A DNA stretch of 64,000 nucleotides, taken from contig NZ_JAKEDU010000005.1 of assembly GCF_021462405.1 (NCBI RefSeq), positions 95,776-159,775 of the forward strand, written 5' to 3'. The translations under genes and the position numbers were made by a program. Origin of the DNA: Thermus tengchongensis. GTDB lineage: Bacteria > Deinococcota > Deinococci > Deinococcales > Thermaceae. Every line of letters begins with the position of its first letter. Position 1 is the first letter of the stretch. Below are positions 27,897 to 36,230 of this stretch, piece after piece. Under the pieces are notes generated by a model. That model saw only the letters and a program-made list of their open reading frames with translations. It was not told where the DNA came from and searched no databases.

Positions 27897-29351
27897 CTAG
27901 CCCAAAACCAAGGTGGCCCTTCCCGAGATGGGTGCCTCTCGGAGCCTGAGGAGGGCCTCGGGGTGACGCAAGGCGTACATGGCGAAGGGGTAGACCCGCT
28001 CCTGAGGCAGGCCTCGAGGCAAGAGGTGCCGCTTGAGGCGCTCCAGATGATGGAGAAGGACCGCATCCCGCCCCATGCGGGCGCGAAGGAGCTTCTTCAA
28101 AAGCCTTTCCCCCTCCCCCTTCAGCCTCGCCCGGAAGCGGCGGAAAGGCCTTTCCAAGGTGGGCTCCAGGGCATGGGCCTTTTGGCCCAGGGCCTCCACT
28201 TCCTCCAAGAGGCGCAAAAGCTCGGCCTCGAGTTCCCTAAACCCTTCCAGCACCTCCTTGACAGCCTTAAGAAAGGCATCCTCTCCCCCATCCACAAACG
28301 CCCAGGGATCCAGGCGGTACCTCTCCACAATCCGGTGGATGGGAGGTTCCAAAACCACGGCCCTCAGGCGAAGGAAGAGGGCAGGCATGGGGATACCGTA
28401 AAGGGCGTAGACCCCGGAAAGCTCGGCCACATACCGGAACTCGTTGGGACCCACCACGAAGCCCGCCGTGGGCAGAACCAGGTCCTGGAACACCGGCCTC
28501 AAGCCCGCCGCAGGGGTGAGGCGGCTGGGATCGGTCCTAAGGATCTCCAGGAGCTCCTTTTTGCTATAGCGGCGCACCCCGTCGGTAAAGGCTCCATCTT
28601 GATAAAAAAGCAACCTTCTTTGATCGGTTTCCAAAAAAAGATTGGTGGCCCCCGGCTTGCGCTTCAAGGGAGGCCTGCCCCCCAAAGCGCGGATGCGCTC
28701 CGCCTCCTGGTTGATGGCCTGGGCGCTGGCCAAGGGGTCCTCCAGCTCCCTTTCCAGGGCCTTTTGGAAAAGGAGAGCAAGCTCCTGAGCCATGGGGTCA
28801 AAGGGAATAAGGCCCCTCTCCCCCAGAAAGGCCAAGAGGGTGCGGGCGAAAAACTCAGACAGGGTTTCCCCCTCCAGGGCGTAGGCCACCCGGGTATCCC
28901 GGGACCAGGAACCCAGAAACTCCCTCACCGCCTCTCGGTAAGGGGCAAAAGGAATCCGTCCTGCGGGAAGGGGCGGCAGGGGTAGGGATAGGGTACGCAC
29001 CTCCTCCTCCAGGAGAAGGTGAAGGTGGCGCACCTCCTCCACATCGTGGTCCTGGGAAGCCACCCAGAAGAGGGAAGCCGCCCCCACCTTTTCCGCCAGG
29101 CCCAAAGCGGTGTGGGCCTTGTAGAAGGTCAGGGCAGGCCCCCCCAGAAGCCCCGCCTGCTGGCCCGTGACCACCGCCCCCTGCCCCAGGCCCTCGAGGG
29201 CCGCCAGGACCTCCCGTGGAGCCTGAAGACGCTTCAGGTAAGCTGCAAGCGCCGAGGAGAGTTGGGGATGGCCTTCCCGGCCCAAGCGCTCTTTGAGGAC
29301 CTGTTCCCCCTGGGGTAGGCCCAAAAGCTGGGCCAGGACCTGGGCTTCCAT
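27897..29351 (-). CDS. bshC: Bacillithiol synthase BshC (cysteine-adding)
   Basis: Adds cysteine to glucosaminyl-malate, the last step in bacillithiol, the low-molecular-weight thiol of Deinococcus-Thermus and Firmicutes. The protein has 484 residues, within the usual BshC size. The diagnostic N-terminal signature AVVTGQQAGLLGGPALTFYK is followed by SLFWVASQDHDVEEVRHLHL and the Rossmann-like core; the long C-terminal helical part (ELLRLLEEVEALGQKAH) is the BshC coiled coil. ATG at 29351 follows the Crp-family stop by 10 bases. A thiol enzyme beside a Crp regulator and an ATL suggests a stress-related neighbourhood. Confidence 0.92.
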   Translation of the reverse strand: MEAQVLAQLLGLPQGEQVLKERLGREGHPQLSSALAAYLKRLQAPREVLAALEGLGQGAVVTGQQAGLLGGPALTFYKAHTALGLAEKVGAASLFWVASQDHDVEEVRHLHLLLEEEVRTLSLPLPPLPAGRIPFAPYREAVREFLGSWSRDTRVAYALEGETLSEFFARTLLAFLGERGLIPFDPMAQELALLFQKALERELEDPLASAQAINQEAERIRALGGRPPLKRKPGATNLFLETDQRRLLFYQDGAFTDGVRRYSKKELLEILRTDPSRLTPAAGLRPVFQDLVLPTAGFVVGPNEFRYVAELSGVYALYGIPMPALFLRLRAVVLEPPIHRIVERYRLDPWAFVDGGEDAFLKAVKEVLEGFRELEAELLRLLEEVEALGQKAHALEPTLERPFRRFRARLKGEGERLLKKLLRARMGRDAVLLHHLERLKRHLLPRGLPQERVYPFAMYALRHPEALLRLREAPISGRATLVLG

Positions 29352-29361
29352 GCTTCAAAGC

Positions 29362-29988
29362 CTAAAGCGCCTCGGCCAGGCGGGCAAGGGCCTGGGGTTC
29401 CCGGACCTCCACCCTACGGTAGCCCAGGTCCACTACCCCCGAAAGGGCCCACTCCCCCAGGAGCTTGGTCACGGTCTCCCGGGTGGCCCCCACCATGCGG
29501 GCCAGGTCCTGGTGGGAAAAGGCCACCTCTCCCGCCTGGCTTAACCTCAGGAGAAGCCGGGCCAAGCGCTGGCTCACGGAAAGGTGGCGCAGTTCCCAAA
29601 GCCGCTCCTCCGCCTCCTTGAGCCGGGCGTAGAGGGCCTCCAGGAGGAAGCGCTCCACCTCGGGAAAACGCGCCCGCACGGGGGCCAGGGCTTCCTGGGG
29701 GGCGAAGAGGAACTCAGCGTAGGTTAGGGCGGTGGCCCCCGAAGTGCGCCTTCCTCCCCCCACTAGGGCCTCCTCCCCAAAAAGCCCTCCAGGCCCCACC
29801 ACCCCCAAGGTGGCGGGCTCCCCTTCCGCCGAGCGGGGCCCCTCCAGCCAGACAAGCCCTTCCCGCACCAGGTACACCCCGTCCGCCCGGTCCCCCAGGG
29901 CGTAGAGGGGGGTACCCCGCAAGACCCTCTTGGGCTGGAACACCCTGGCCATCTCCCGCCGGGCCTCGAGGGAAAGCTCCTGGAACAT
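29362..29988 (-). CDS. Crp/Fnr-family transcription regulator
   Basis: Regulator of 208 residues. An N-terminal cyclic-nucleotide-binding-like barrel (GTPLYALGDRADGVYLVREG, GPGGLFGEEALVGGG) leads through a long helix to a winged HTH (FSHQDLARMVGATRETVTKLL), the Crp recognition helix. It lacks the Arg/Ser pair typical of cAMP binding and has no Cys cluster, so it is not Fnr; the effector is unknown. By position it corresponds to T. thermophilus TTHA1567 (recalled from memory). It shares a transcript with mqnD upstream (stop 9 bases away). Confidence 0.92.
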   Translation of the reverse strand: MFQELSLEARREMARVFQPKRVLRGTPLYALGDRADGVYLVREGLVWLEGPRSAEGEPATLGVVGPGGLFGEEALVGGGRRTSGATALTYAEFLFAPQEALAPVRARFPEVERFLLEALYARLKEAEERLWELRHLSVSQRLARLLLRLSQAGEVAFSHQDLARMVGATRETVTKLLGEWALSGVVDLGYRRVEVREPQALARLAEAL

Positions 29989-29997
29989 GCCCCGAGT

Positions 29998-30822
29998 TTA
30001 CAAAAATAGGGGGGCTTCGGAGGCAGGGATAAGCCCCCGGGCCTCGGCCTCAGCGAAGAGCCTTTTCACCGCTTTTTCCCCTTCCTCCCCCACGTCCTGG
30101 CTGAACCCGTTGACATAGGTGCGCACATGGGCCCAGATCACCTCCTCCGAAAGCTCCTGGGCATGGGCTTTTAGGTAGGGAAGGGTTTCTTCAGGATGGG
30201 CAAAGGCGTATTCCAGGCTCCGCCGCACCGCCTCGTCCAGGGCCCGGATGAGCCCCTCCCCCAGGTCCCGCCGGGCCAGGATGGCCCCCAAGGGGAGGGG
30301 CAGGCCCGTTTCCCCTTCCCACCACTCCCCCAGGTCCAGGACCTTGACCAGGCCGTACTCCGGGTAGGTGAAACGGCTTTCGTGGATGATGAGGCCCGCC
30401 TCCACCTCCCCTTGGGCCACCAGGGGCATGATCCGGTCGTAGCGCACCTCCACCGGCTCAAACCCTTCCGCGTACAAGGAGAGGAGCAAAAAGGCCGTGG
30501 TGTTCCGCCCGGGTATGGCCACCCGGGCTCCCTTCAGGCTCCTCAAGGGCTTTTTGGCCACCACCAAAGGGCCCACGCCCCTGCCCAAAGCCCCCCCGCT
30601 CCTTAGGGCCACATACCGGTCCCGCACCCTCCCATAGGCGGCATAGGAGAGCTTGGTCAGGGGTAGCCTCCCCTCCAAAGCCCAGCGGTTCAGGGTTTCC
30701 ACGTCCTCCAAAACCGCCTCCACGGGAAGCGGGCTCTCCACAAGGCCGTGGGTCAGGGCGTAGAAGATGAAGGTGTCGTTGGGACAGGGGGAGTAGCCCA
30801 GCTTCAGAACCGTCGCCTCCAT
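29998..30822 (-). CDS. mqnD: 1,4-dihydroxy-6-naphthoate synthase MqnD
   Basis: Enzyme of the futalosine menaquinone pathway that cleaves cyclic dehypoxanthine futalosine. The protein has 274 residues with a periplasmic-binding-protein-like fold. The start EATVLKLGYSPCPNDTFIFYAL and TKLSYAAYGRVRDRYVALRSGGALGRG carry the conserved substrate region; LVVAKKPL and GAILARRDLG follow. The catalytic His of the family is plausibly HESRFTYPEYGL. Supports menaquinone respiration; the polyprenyl synthase at 39449 could supply the side chain. Confidence 0.93.
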   Translation of the reverse strand: MEATVLKLGYSPCPNDTFIFYALTHGLVESPLPVEAVLEDVETLNRWALEGRLPLTKLSYAAYGRVRDRYVALRSGGALGRGVGPLVVAKKPLRSLKGARVAIPGRNTTAFLLLSLYAEGFEPVEVRYDRIMPLVAQGEVEAGLIIHESRFTYPEYGLVKVLDLGEWWEGETGLPLPLGAILARRDLGEGLIRALDEAVRRSLEYAFAHPEETLPYLKAHAQELSEEVIWAHVRTYVNGFSQDVGEEGEKAVKRLFAEAEARGLIPASEAPLFL

Positions 30823-30827
30823 GAACC

Positions 30828-33611
30828 CTACTGTACCCCCTTGAGGGCCCGTTTGAAGAGCTCGGGGGCGAAGGCCTTGAGGGCCCTTAAAAACCCCGTG
30901 GCCCCCCGGGCCCGCCCCGGGATCACGTAGACCGGAACCCCCAGGCGCTCCGCCTCTAGGCGCACGGGCTCGGAGAAGTCGTGGCCCACATAGCTGGAAA
31001 CCACCATGAGGCCATGGGCCCTCTCCAGGCGGTTCTGGATCCGCCTTAGGGCCTCCTTGCCCACCCCGGCGGTATCCGCATCAAACCAGTCCACTTTGAG
31101 GCCCCGGGCCTCGAGGAGGGGAACCAGCCGGCTCCTGAGCTGGGTATGCCCGCCCACCACCAGAAGGTGCTCCCCGTGGAACTGGGGCAAGCCTTCCTCT
31201 AAGAGCTCCTCCTTGGTCTCGGGCAGGGCCTTTGGGCTTTCCCCCAAGGCCTCCAGGCCCCGGCTCACCGCCTTAAGCTCCTCCAGGTAAAGGGAAAGGC
31301 TCTCGTCGTGAGGCCTTAGGAAGAGGAGGTTTCTTAAGACCTCCCGGGAAAGGTCCAGGTCCTTTTCCCGATAAAGGGCTACCTCCAAGGCCTTCTGCCA
31401 GTGCTCCGCCGCCTTCCGCCAGTTCCCCTGGCCTTCGTAGTGCTCCGCCAGGTCAAAGAGCACCTCCAGGGCTTGGGGATCGGCCCTCAGCTCCTCCAGC
31501 AAAAGCCGCTCCACCTCCTCCCCCCGCCCCTCGGCATACAGGGCGGCCAAGTACTGCCCCCGCACCTCCGAGGCCTCGGGACTTTCCCGGAAACCACGGG
31601 AAAGCCGGTAGGCCAGGGCCAGAAGCTCCAGGGGGGGCTTTGGCGTGCGGCCCAGGGCCTGGTAGAGAAGGCTAAAGGCCGCCCAGGGACCCTCCAGCCT
31701 CTCCAGAAGGGCAAGGAGCCCCATGAGGTCCTCCTCGGCCACCTCGGAAAGCCCGGCATCCCGGGCCCGGGAGAGAAGCTCCCTGGCCAAGACCTCCTCT
31801 CCCCCCTTCAGGGCCTCCTGGGCCAGCTGGAAAAGGTAGGGGGCAGGGTAGGCCCTTAAGGCATGGGCCCGCTTGTGGTCCCCCAGGATCTCCTTAAGGG
31901 GCCGCCTGAGGGCCCGCTTCACCTGGGCCAGGTGGTGGTAGGCCAGGCCCGCCACCTCCCCTGTTCCCCGATCCGCCGCCCGTTCCAAAAGGCGTAGGGC
32001 TTCCAGGTGGCGCCCCTCCCGTTCCCGGAGCATCCCGAGAAGCAGCAAGGCCTCAGGGATTTCCGCCCGGGCCAAGGCCTCGGTGAGGTAGGGCTCCACT
32101 GGCTTCAAGTCCTCCATGGGCCGCACCTCCAGCGGAGAGCGGACCCTTAGGGCCACCAGGGCAAGCCCCAAAAAGCCCTCGGCCTCGTCCAGATCCGCAA
32201 GCCTCCTGGCATACCGCTCCGCCCGGGCAAAAAGCCCCTGGATCAGGGCCGCCTTCAGGCCAAGCCGGAGCATCTCCCGGGTCAGTAGGGTTGGGGAAAG
32301 GTCCTCCACAAACTCCGCCCGGCGGCTTACCTCCGCCCACTCTCCTTCCCGGGCGAAGCGGCGCATGCGCTCGGTGATCCGTTCCAGGGCCTCCCGCACG
32401 TACCCTTCCGCCTCGGGCAGGCCCGATTCCACAAACTGCCTGAGGGCGTCCGCATACCGCCCCAGGCTCAGGTAGACCCGGCCCAGGTAGATGCGGTACC
32501 TTCCTCCCCTCCCCGCCAGGGCCTCGAGGCGGGGCCTGGCCCGCTCGTACTCCCCGAGCTCCACCAGCACCATGGCCCTTAGGTCCTCCGCCTCCTCGGA
32601 AAGGGCCCGCCTTAAGACCTCCTCCGCCTCGGCATAGCGGGAAAGGGCGAAAAGGGCCCGCCCCCTCAGGCAGGCCGCCTCCCCTTCCACTTCCTCGGGC
32701 AGATGGGCCAGCACCTCCGCATACCGCCCTGCGGCCAGAAGCTCCCGCACCTCGGAAAGATCCTCCTGAACCAGAACGGGAACCCGCAGGGGTGCCTCCT
32801 CAAGCTCCAGGGAAGCTTCCTCGTCCACCGCCAGGGACCAGGCCGCCTCCTTAACCTCCAGTGCCTCGGGCCTTCTCGCCAGCACCAGAAAGTACTCCCC
32901 TTCCCCCACCCGCTCCACCTGGTCAAACCCCAGGTGCTTTAGGCCTTCCTCCACCCCTTCCGGGCTTTTGCCCAGGAAGGGCCCGTGGCCGTAAATCAAA
33001 AGCCCACCGGGCTTCAACAGCCGGGCGAAAAGGGGAAGGCGCTCAAAGAAACCGAAGCGTTTCCAAAAGGAGGGGGCCTCGAGGCGGCTTTCCAGCTCCT
33101 GGTCCACAAAGCCCTCGGGGAACACGGAAAGGAGAAGCAGGGTGTCAAAGGGGGGAAGCTCCGCCTCCTCCGCCCAGGCCAGGTGCCAGGCCACCTCGGG
33201 CACCCGCTTTTTCCCAAGCTCCACGGCCTCCTCCACCCCGTCCAGGGCGTGGAAGGAAAGCTCGGGCCGCTTCCTCTGCAAATAGCCCACCAAGGCCCCG
33301 GTGAAGGCCCCCACCTCCAAAACCTGCCCCTCTAAGCGGGAAGGCACCTCCCGGGCGTAGAACTCCAAAAAGGGCAGGTGCATGCCGTAGACCAGGGCCT
33401 CCCCCTTGGGCACCTTGAGGATCTCCTGGTAGAAACTTCGCACCGCCTCCCTGCCGCCCCCCGAAAGGTAGGCCCGCCAGGCCTTGAGAACAGGCTCCCG
33501 CTTGGCGGGACTTCCCACCCGCTTGGCCAACTCGGCCTCAAAGCGCCCCGGGGAAACCGGCCCCCAGACGCCAAACCGCTCCTTCAGGTATAGCCTTAGC
33601 TCATCAGGCAT
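30828..33611 (-). CDS. Methyltransferase-fold + TPR + DUF2325-like protein
   Basis: Large protein of 927 residues. Roughly residues 1-100 are a helical N-terminus; about 100-260 is a Rossmann methyltransferase-like domain (VLEVGAFTGALVGYLQRK is the glycine-rich loop, LLKPGGLLIYGHG strand 5); about 290-790 are many TPR-like helical pairs (AACLRGRALFALSRYAEAEE, YRIYLGRVYLSLGRYADALR, AEHYEGQGNWRKAAEHWQKA); about 830-925 resembles DUF2325 (LLVVGGHTQLRSRLVPLL ... VSSYVGHDFSEPV). I chose the ATG at 33611; the open frame extends upstream only through repeat A. Function unknown. Confidence 0.78.
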   Translation of the reverse strand: MPDELRLYLKERFGVWGPVSPGRFEAELAKRVGSPAKREPVLKAWRAYLSGGGREAVRSFYQEILKVPKGEALVYGMHLPFLEFYAREVPSRLEGQVLEVGAFTGALVGYLQRKRPELSFHALDGVEEAVELGKKRVPEVAWHLAWAEEAELPPFDTLLLLSVFPEGFVDQELESRLEAPSFWKRFGFFERLPLFARLLKPGGLLIYGHGPFLGKSPEGVEEGLKHLGFDQVERVGEGEYFLVLARRPEALEVKEAAWSLAVDEEASLELEEAPLRVPVLVQEDLSEVRELLAAGRYAEVLAHLPEEVEGEAACLRGRALFALSRYAEAEEVLRRALSEEAEDLRAMVLVELGEYERARPRLEALAGRGGRYRIYLGRVYLSLGRYADALRQFVESGLPEAEGYVREALERITERMRRFAREGEWAEVSRRAEFVEDLSPTLLTREMLRLGLKAALIQGLFARAERYARRLADLDEAEGFLGLALVALRVRSPLEVRPMEDLKPVEPYLTEALARAEIPEALLLLGMLREREGRHLEALRLLERAADRGTGEVAGLAYHHLAQVKRALRRPLKEILGDHKRAHALRAYPAPYLFQLAQEALKGGEEVLARELLSRARDAGLSEVAEEDLMGLLALLERLEGPWAAFSLLYQALGRTPKPPLELLALAYRLSRGFRESPEASEVRGQYLAALYAEGRGEEVERLLLEELRADPQALEVLFDLAEHYEGQGNWRKAAEHWQKALEVALYREKDLDLSREVLRNLLFLRPHDESLSLYLEELKAVSRGLEALGESPKALPETKEELLEEGLPQFHGEHLLVVGGHTQLRSRLVPLLEARGLKVDWFDADTAGVGKEALRRIQNRLERAHGLMVVSSYVGHDFSEPVRLEAERLGVPVYVIPGRARGATGFLRALKAFAPELFKRALKGVQ

Positions 33612-33700
33612 TTGCCGGAAGTCTACCAAAAGGAGGGCGGGTTGGTCCAGCAGAACCCCCCCGCCCGGGCATAACCCCAAGCGGGGGGAACCCCAACGGG

Positions 33701-33805
33701 CTAAGTACCCGCACGCAAAGGTTGCCCCATCGGCCAAAGCCGAAGCGGCGTGCTCACAGCCTCTTTGGGGCCCCGTCGTGGCGCAAGCCACGACGGGGTA
33801 CTTAG
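33701..33805 (+). repeat. Repeat family A, copy 2 (105 bp), stop codon of the DHS-like gene
   Basis: Ends CTAAGTACCC and GGGTACTTAG are perfect 10-base inverted repeats. The right stem is a perfect 12-bp hairpin (CCCCGTCGTGGC/GCCACGACGGGG, GCAA loop on the plus strand). On the minus strand the right edge reads TAAGTACC and the TAA is the stop codon of the deoxyhypusine-synthase-like gene (33802-33804); a GC-rich hairpin follows at once, as in a terminator. Left of it is the upstream region of the TPR gene. Confidence 0.9.
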
Positions 33806-34824
33806 GCGGGAACCTCCTCAGCGAAGAGGTCCGCGTAGCGCCGCTTGGCCCGCATGGGAGCCCGGTGATACACGTAGGAGGCCAGGAGGGGGAAGGCCAG
33901 GCTGGCCTCGGCGAAGACCATCTGGGAAAGGGCGGCGTCCACCTTGCCCCAGCTTTGGGCCTCGGAGAGGGTGGAGCCGGAAAGCCCCCCATCCCGCTCG
34001 TCGGCCACGGTGATCTGGATGGCGTACTTGTGCATCTCCACCTGGTGGCCCAAGACCTCCGCGGCCACCACGATGTCCTGGGCGAAGTTCTTGGGCACCC
34101 CGCCCCCCAGCATCACCAGGCCCGTGGTGCCGGCTTTGAGCTTGATCTCGGTGAGCTCGCGGAAGTCGGCCACGGAGTCGATGGTCACGTGGGCCTTGGG
34201 GTTTTTCACCTGGTGGTAGACCAGGCCGAAGCCCGCGGAGGAGTCGGAGAAGGCGGGCACGAAGATGGGCACCCCCTCCTCGTAAGCGGCCCGGACGATG
34301 CTCCCCTCCCCTAGGCCCCTTTCCGCCAAGTAGCGGCCCATGTGCCAGATGAACTCCCGGCTGGAGTAGGGGCGGGGCTCCAGGGCATCGGCGATCTCGG
34401 CGATGGTGTAGTCGGTGTGGCGGAGCTCCTCCTCGTCGATGTAGGTGTCGTAGATGCGGTCGATCCAGAGGCGGCGCAGGGTTTCGTCATCGGCCTTGGG
34501 GTCCCCCTGGTAGTGGCGGTGGCCCAAGGCTTCAAAGAAATCCTGGTCCACAATGTTGGCGCCGGTGGCCACGATGACGTCCACCAGGCCTTTGCGGATC
34601 AGGTCATGGATGATGAGGCCCTGACCGGCAGAAACCAGGCTCCCCGCCAGGGTGAGGATGACGGTGGCGTCGTCCTCCAGCATCTTGAGGTAGATCTCCG
34701 CCGCCCGGTGGAGGTTCCTCGCCTGGAAGGCGGTCTTGCCCATGGCCTCGAGGATGGGTCCGGCGTCGAAGGCCTTGATGTCGATGGGGACCACGGGCGT
34801 AGAGAGGAGTTCCTTCTTCTCCAT
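33802..34824 (-). CDS. Deoxyhypusine synthase-like protein
   Basis: Protein of 340 residues. The DHS fold is shown by VILTLAGSLVSAGQGLIIHD (NAD site), VATGANIVDQDFFEA, FVPAFSDSSAGFG, and GLVMLGGGVPKNFAQDIV, whose Lys corresponds to the spermidine-anchoring active-site Lys of eukaryotic DHS; SEAQSWGKVDA follows. Bacteria lack eIF5A, so bacterial relatives make or modify polyamines (homospermidine-type reactions are known) or have unknown roles. Thermus is rich in unusual polyamines, so a polyamine role is plausible (inference). Start ATG 34824; the frame to 35250 is a shadow. Confidence 0.88.
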   Translation of the reverse strand: MEKKELLSTPVVPIDIKAFDAGPILEAMGKTAFQARNLHRAAEIYLKMLEDDATVILTLAGSLVSAGQGLIIHDLIRKGLVDVIVATGANIVDQDFFEALGHRHYQGDPKADDETLRRLWIDRIYDTYIDEEELRHTDYTIAEIADALEPRPYSSREFIWHMGRYLAERGLGEGSIVRAAYEEGVPIFVPAFSDSSAGFGLVYHQVKNPKAHVTIDSVADFRELTEIKLKAGTTGLVMLGGGVPKNFAQDIVVAAEVLGHQVEMHKYAIQITVADERDGGLSGSTLSEAQSWGKVDAALSQMVFAEASLAFPLLASYVYHRAPMRAKRRYADLFAEEVPA

Positions 34825-34878
34825 CCTGCTCCTTTCTACGCGGGGTGGGCGTCGGGCGGCTCCCCCCCTTTGGCGCCC

Positions 34879-34896
34879 CCTGCCTTTTAGGGCAGG
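34879..34896 (-). terminator. Hairpin at the end of the beta-grasp gene
   Basis: CCTGCC-CTAAAA-GGCAGG on the minus strand, a perfect 6-base stem that contains the gene's TAA stop in its loop. No U-run follows, so it may be a weak or factor-dependent terminator. Confidence 0.4.
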
Positions 34897-35108
34897 ACTT
34901 CCAGTATACCACCCCCGGCGATGGGGGGGTAGACCTCGAGGGGGCCCTCCACGGGCTCGTCCAGGCCCACCACCCGCTCCCCCACCGCCAAAAGCCAAAC
35001 CTCCTCCAGGGGAATGCCCAGCTTCTCCAGGGCTTCCTTGGGCGTCTTGGCCTCCACCTCCAGGCGCTCCCCAAAGCGCCTCAGGTCGCCGTGCAGGATC
35101 ACCTCCAT
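34887..35108 (-). CDS. ThiS/MoaD-like beta-grasp protein
   Basis: Protein of 73 residues. The pattern MEVILHGDLRRFGERLEVEA, ALEKLGIPLEEVWLLAVGERV, DEPVEGPLEVYPPIAGGG matches the ubiquitin-like MoaD/ThiS fold. These proteins normally end in a free Gly-Gly that is adenylated; here GGG is followed by ILEVLP, so it could not be activated without trimming, or it works as a binding module. ATG 35108 has a GGGAGGGGC ribosome site. It lies upstream of the DHS-like gene. Confidence 0.72.
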   Translation of the reverse strand: MEVILHGDLRRFGERLEVEAKTPKEALEKLGIPLEEVWLLAVGERVVGLDEPVEGPLEVYPPIAGGGILEVLP

Positions 35109-35195
35109 ATGCCCCTCCCTTTGAGGCCCCCGCCGCAGCCCAAGCCGCAACGGGGCCTTCTACCCTTGGCCCCTGGACCCTTCCCCCGCTTCTTC

Positions 35196-35239
35196 CACCG
35201 GGGCTCCCACGCGGATAAGGTCCACACGGGGTGGTATTA
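35196..35239 (-). repeat. Repeat family B, copy 1 (44 bp)
   Basis: On the minus strand it reads TAATACCACCCC, then a hairpin with CTT loop, and ends GCCCCGGTG. It is homologous to the copy at 49035-49078; differences in the stem are mostly transitions. It abuts copy 3 of repeat A, overlapping by 3 bases of the shared TTA. Confidence 0.8.
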
Positions 35240-35342
35240 AGTACCCCCACGCAAAGGTTACCCCATCGGCCAAAGCCAAAGCGGCTTGCTTATGGGCTCT
35301 TTGGGGCCCCCATCGTGGCGCAAGCCACGACGGGGTACTTAG
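35237..35342 (+). repeat. Repeat family A, copy 3 (106 bp), stop codon of the dehydrogenase gene
   Basis: Ends TTAAGTACCC and GGGTACTTAG. It differs from copies 1 and 2 at about ten positions; in the right stem one pair is A/C (copy 2: G/C), and copy 1 has a T/G pair at another place. The right edge supplies the TAA stop of the 2-hydroxyacid dehydrogenase (35339-35341). Immediately after it on the plus strand is another AGTACCCC, and its left side joins repeat B. Confidence 0.9.
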
Positions 35343-36229
35343 TACCCCTCCCGCACCACGTTTAAAAGGGGCTCCCCCCGCAGGTACCGCAGGACCTGCT
35401 CCGCCAAAAACCGGGCCGCCCGGCGGTGGAAACCCTGGGAAAGCCCGGCCACATGCGGGGTGATGAGGACTCCAGGAGCCCGCCAAAGAGAATGGTCGGA
35501 AGGCAAAGGCTCAGGGTCGGTGACATCCAAGGCCGCCCGAACCTTCCCCTCCCGTAGCGCCTCGAGGAGGGCTTCTGTGTCCACCACTGGCCCCCGGCCA
35601 GCATTCACCAAAAGGGCTCCCGGCTTCATCCAGGAAAGGAAGTCCCGGCCCACCAGCCCCCGTGTTTCGGGGGTAAGGGGAAGGAGAACCACCACGGCAT
35701 CCGCCTGGGGCAGAAGATGCGGGAGGTCCTGAGGAGTGTAGACCCCTGGGCGGGGGCGCCGGGCCACGGGAAGCACCTCCACCCCAAAGGCCCTAAGCCT
35801 CTCCTCCACGGCTCTCCCAATGGAACCGTAGCCCAATAGGAGCACCTTCTTGCCCTCGAGGTCAGCCAGCACCCTGGGAGCCCAGCGCCCTTCCCCCTGG
35901 GCCTGCAAAAAGGCAGGCAGGTCCTTAAGGAGGGCCAAAAGGCCCATCACCACCCACTCCGCCACGGGCACGTCGTGGATGCCCGAGCCATCGCAAAGCA
36001 CCACCCCCTCGGGCACAAGGGGCAGGATCCAGTCCACCCCAGCGGACAGGGTCTGGACCACCTTGACCTCCACCTGTTCCAGCACCCGCCGCACCACCTC
36101 CTCCTGGCCGAAAGGAGGCAGGAAGAAGTCCACCGCCTTGGGCCAAGGCTCGTCCAGGTAATCTACTTCCACCTCTTCGGGTAAAAGGGCAAAGACCTCT
36201 TCCCTAAGCCTTGGGCTCAAGATGCGCAC
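35339..36229 (-). CDS. D-2-hydroxyacid dehydrogenase family protein
   Basis: NAD(P)-dependent oxidoreductase of 296 residues. The NAD site is KVLLLGYGSIGRAVEERLRAFG; the catalytic Arg is in ALLVNAGRGPVVD, Glu region ALDVTDPEPLPSDHSL, catalytic His ITPHVAGLSQG. Substrate-binding half starts VRILSPRLREEVFALLP. I prefer GTG at 36229 with GGAAGG upstream; a GTG at 36250 with GGAGGTGATC is an alternative, though it sits inside the acetyltransferase gene. The stop codon is formed by the edge of repeat A. Substrate unknown (glyoxylate/hydroxypyruvate/phosphoglycerate-like). Confidence 0.9.
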   Translation of the reverse strand: MRILSPRLREEVFALLPEEVEVDYLDEPWPKAVDFFLPPFGQEEVVRRVLEQVEVKVVQTLSAGVDWILPLVPEGVVLCDGSGIHDVPVAEWVVMGLLALLKDLPAFLQAQGEGRWAPRVLADLEGKKVLLLGYGSIGRAVEERLRAFGVEVLPVARRPRPGVYTPQDLPHLLPQADAVVVLLPLTPETRGLVGRDFLSWMKPGALLVNAGRGPVVDTEALLEALREGKVRAALDVTDPEPLPSDHSLWRAPGVLITPHVAGLSQGFHRRAARFLAEQVLRYLRGEPLLNVVREGY

Positions 36230-36230
36230 G

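Noticed and set aside
33612..33992. N-terminal extension of the TPR protein
   Set aside because: Runs through repeat A and antisense of the DHS-like gene; the family-like sequence begins at ATG 33611.
35160..35486. 108-residue minus-strand frame
   Set aside because: Made mostly of repeats A and B and the end of the dehydrogenase in another frame.
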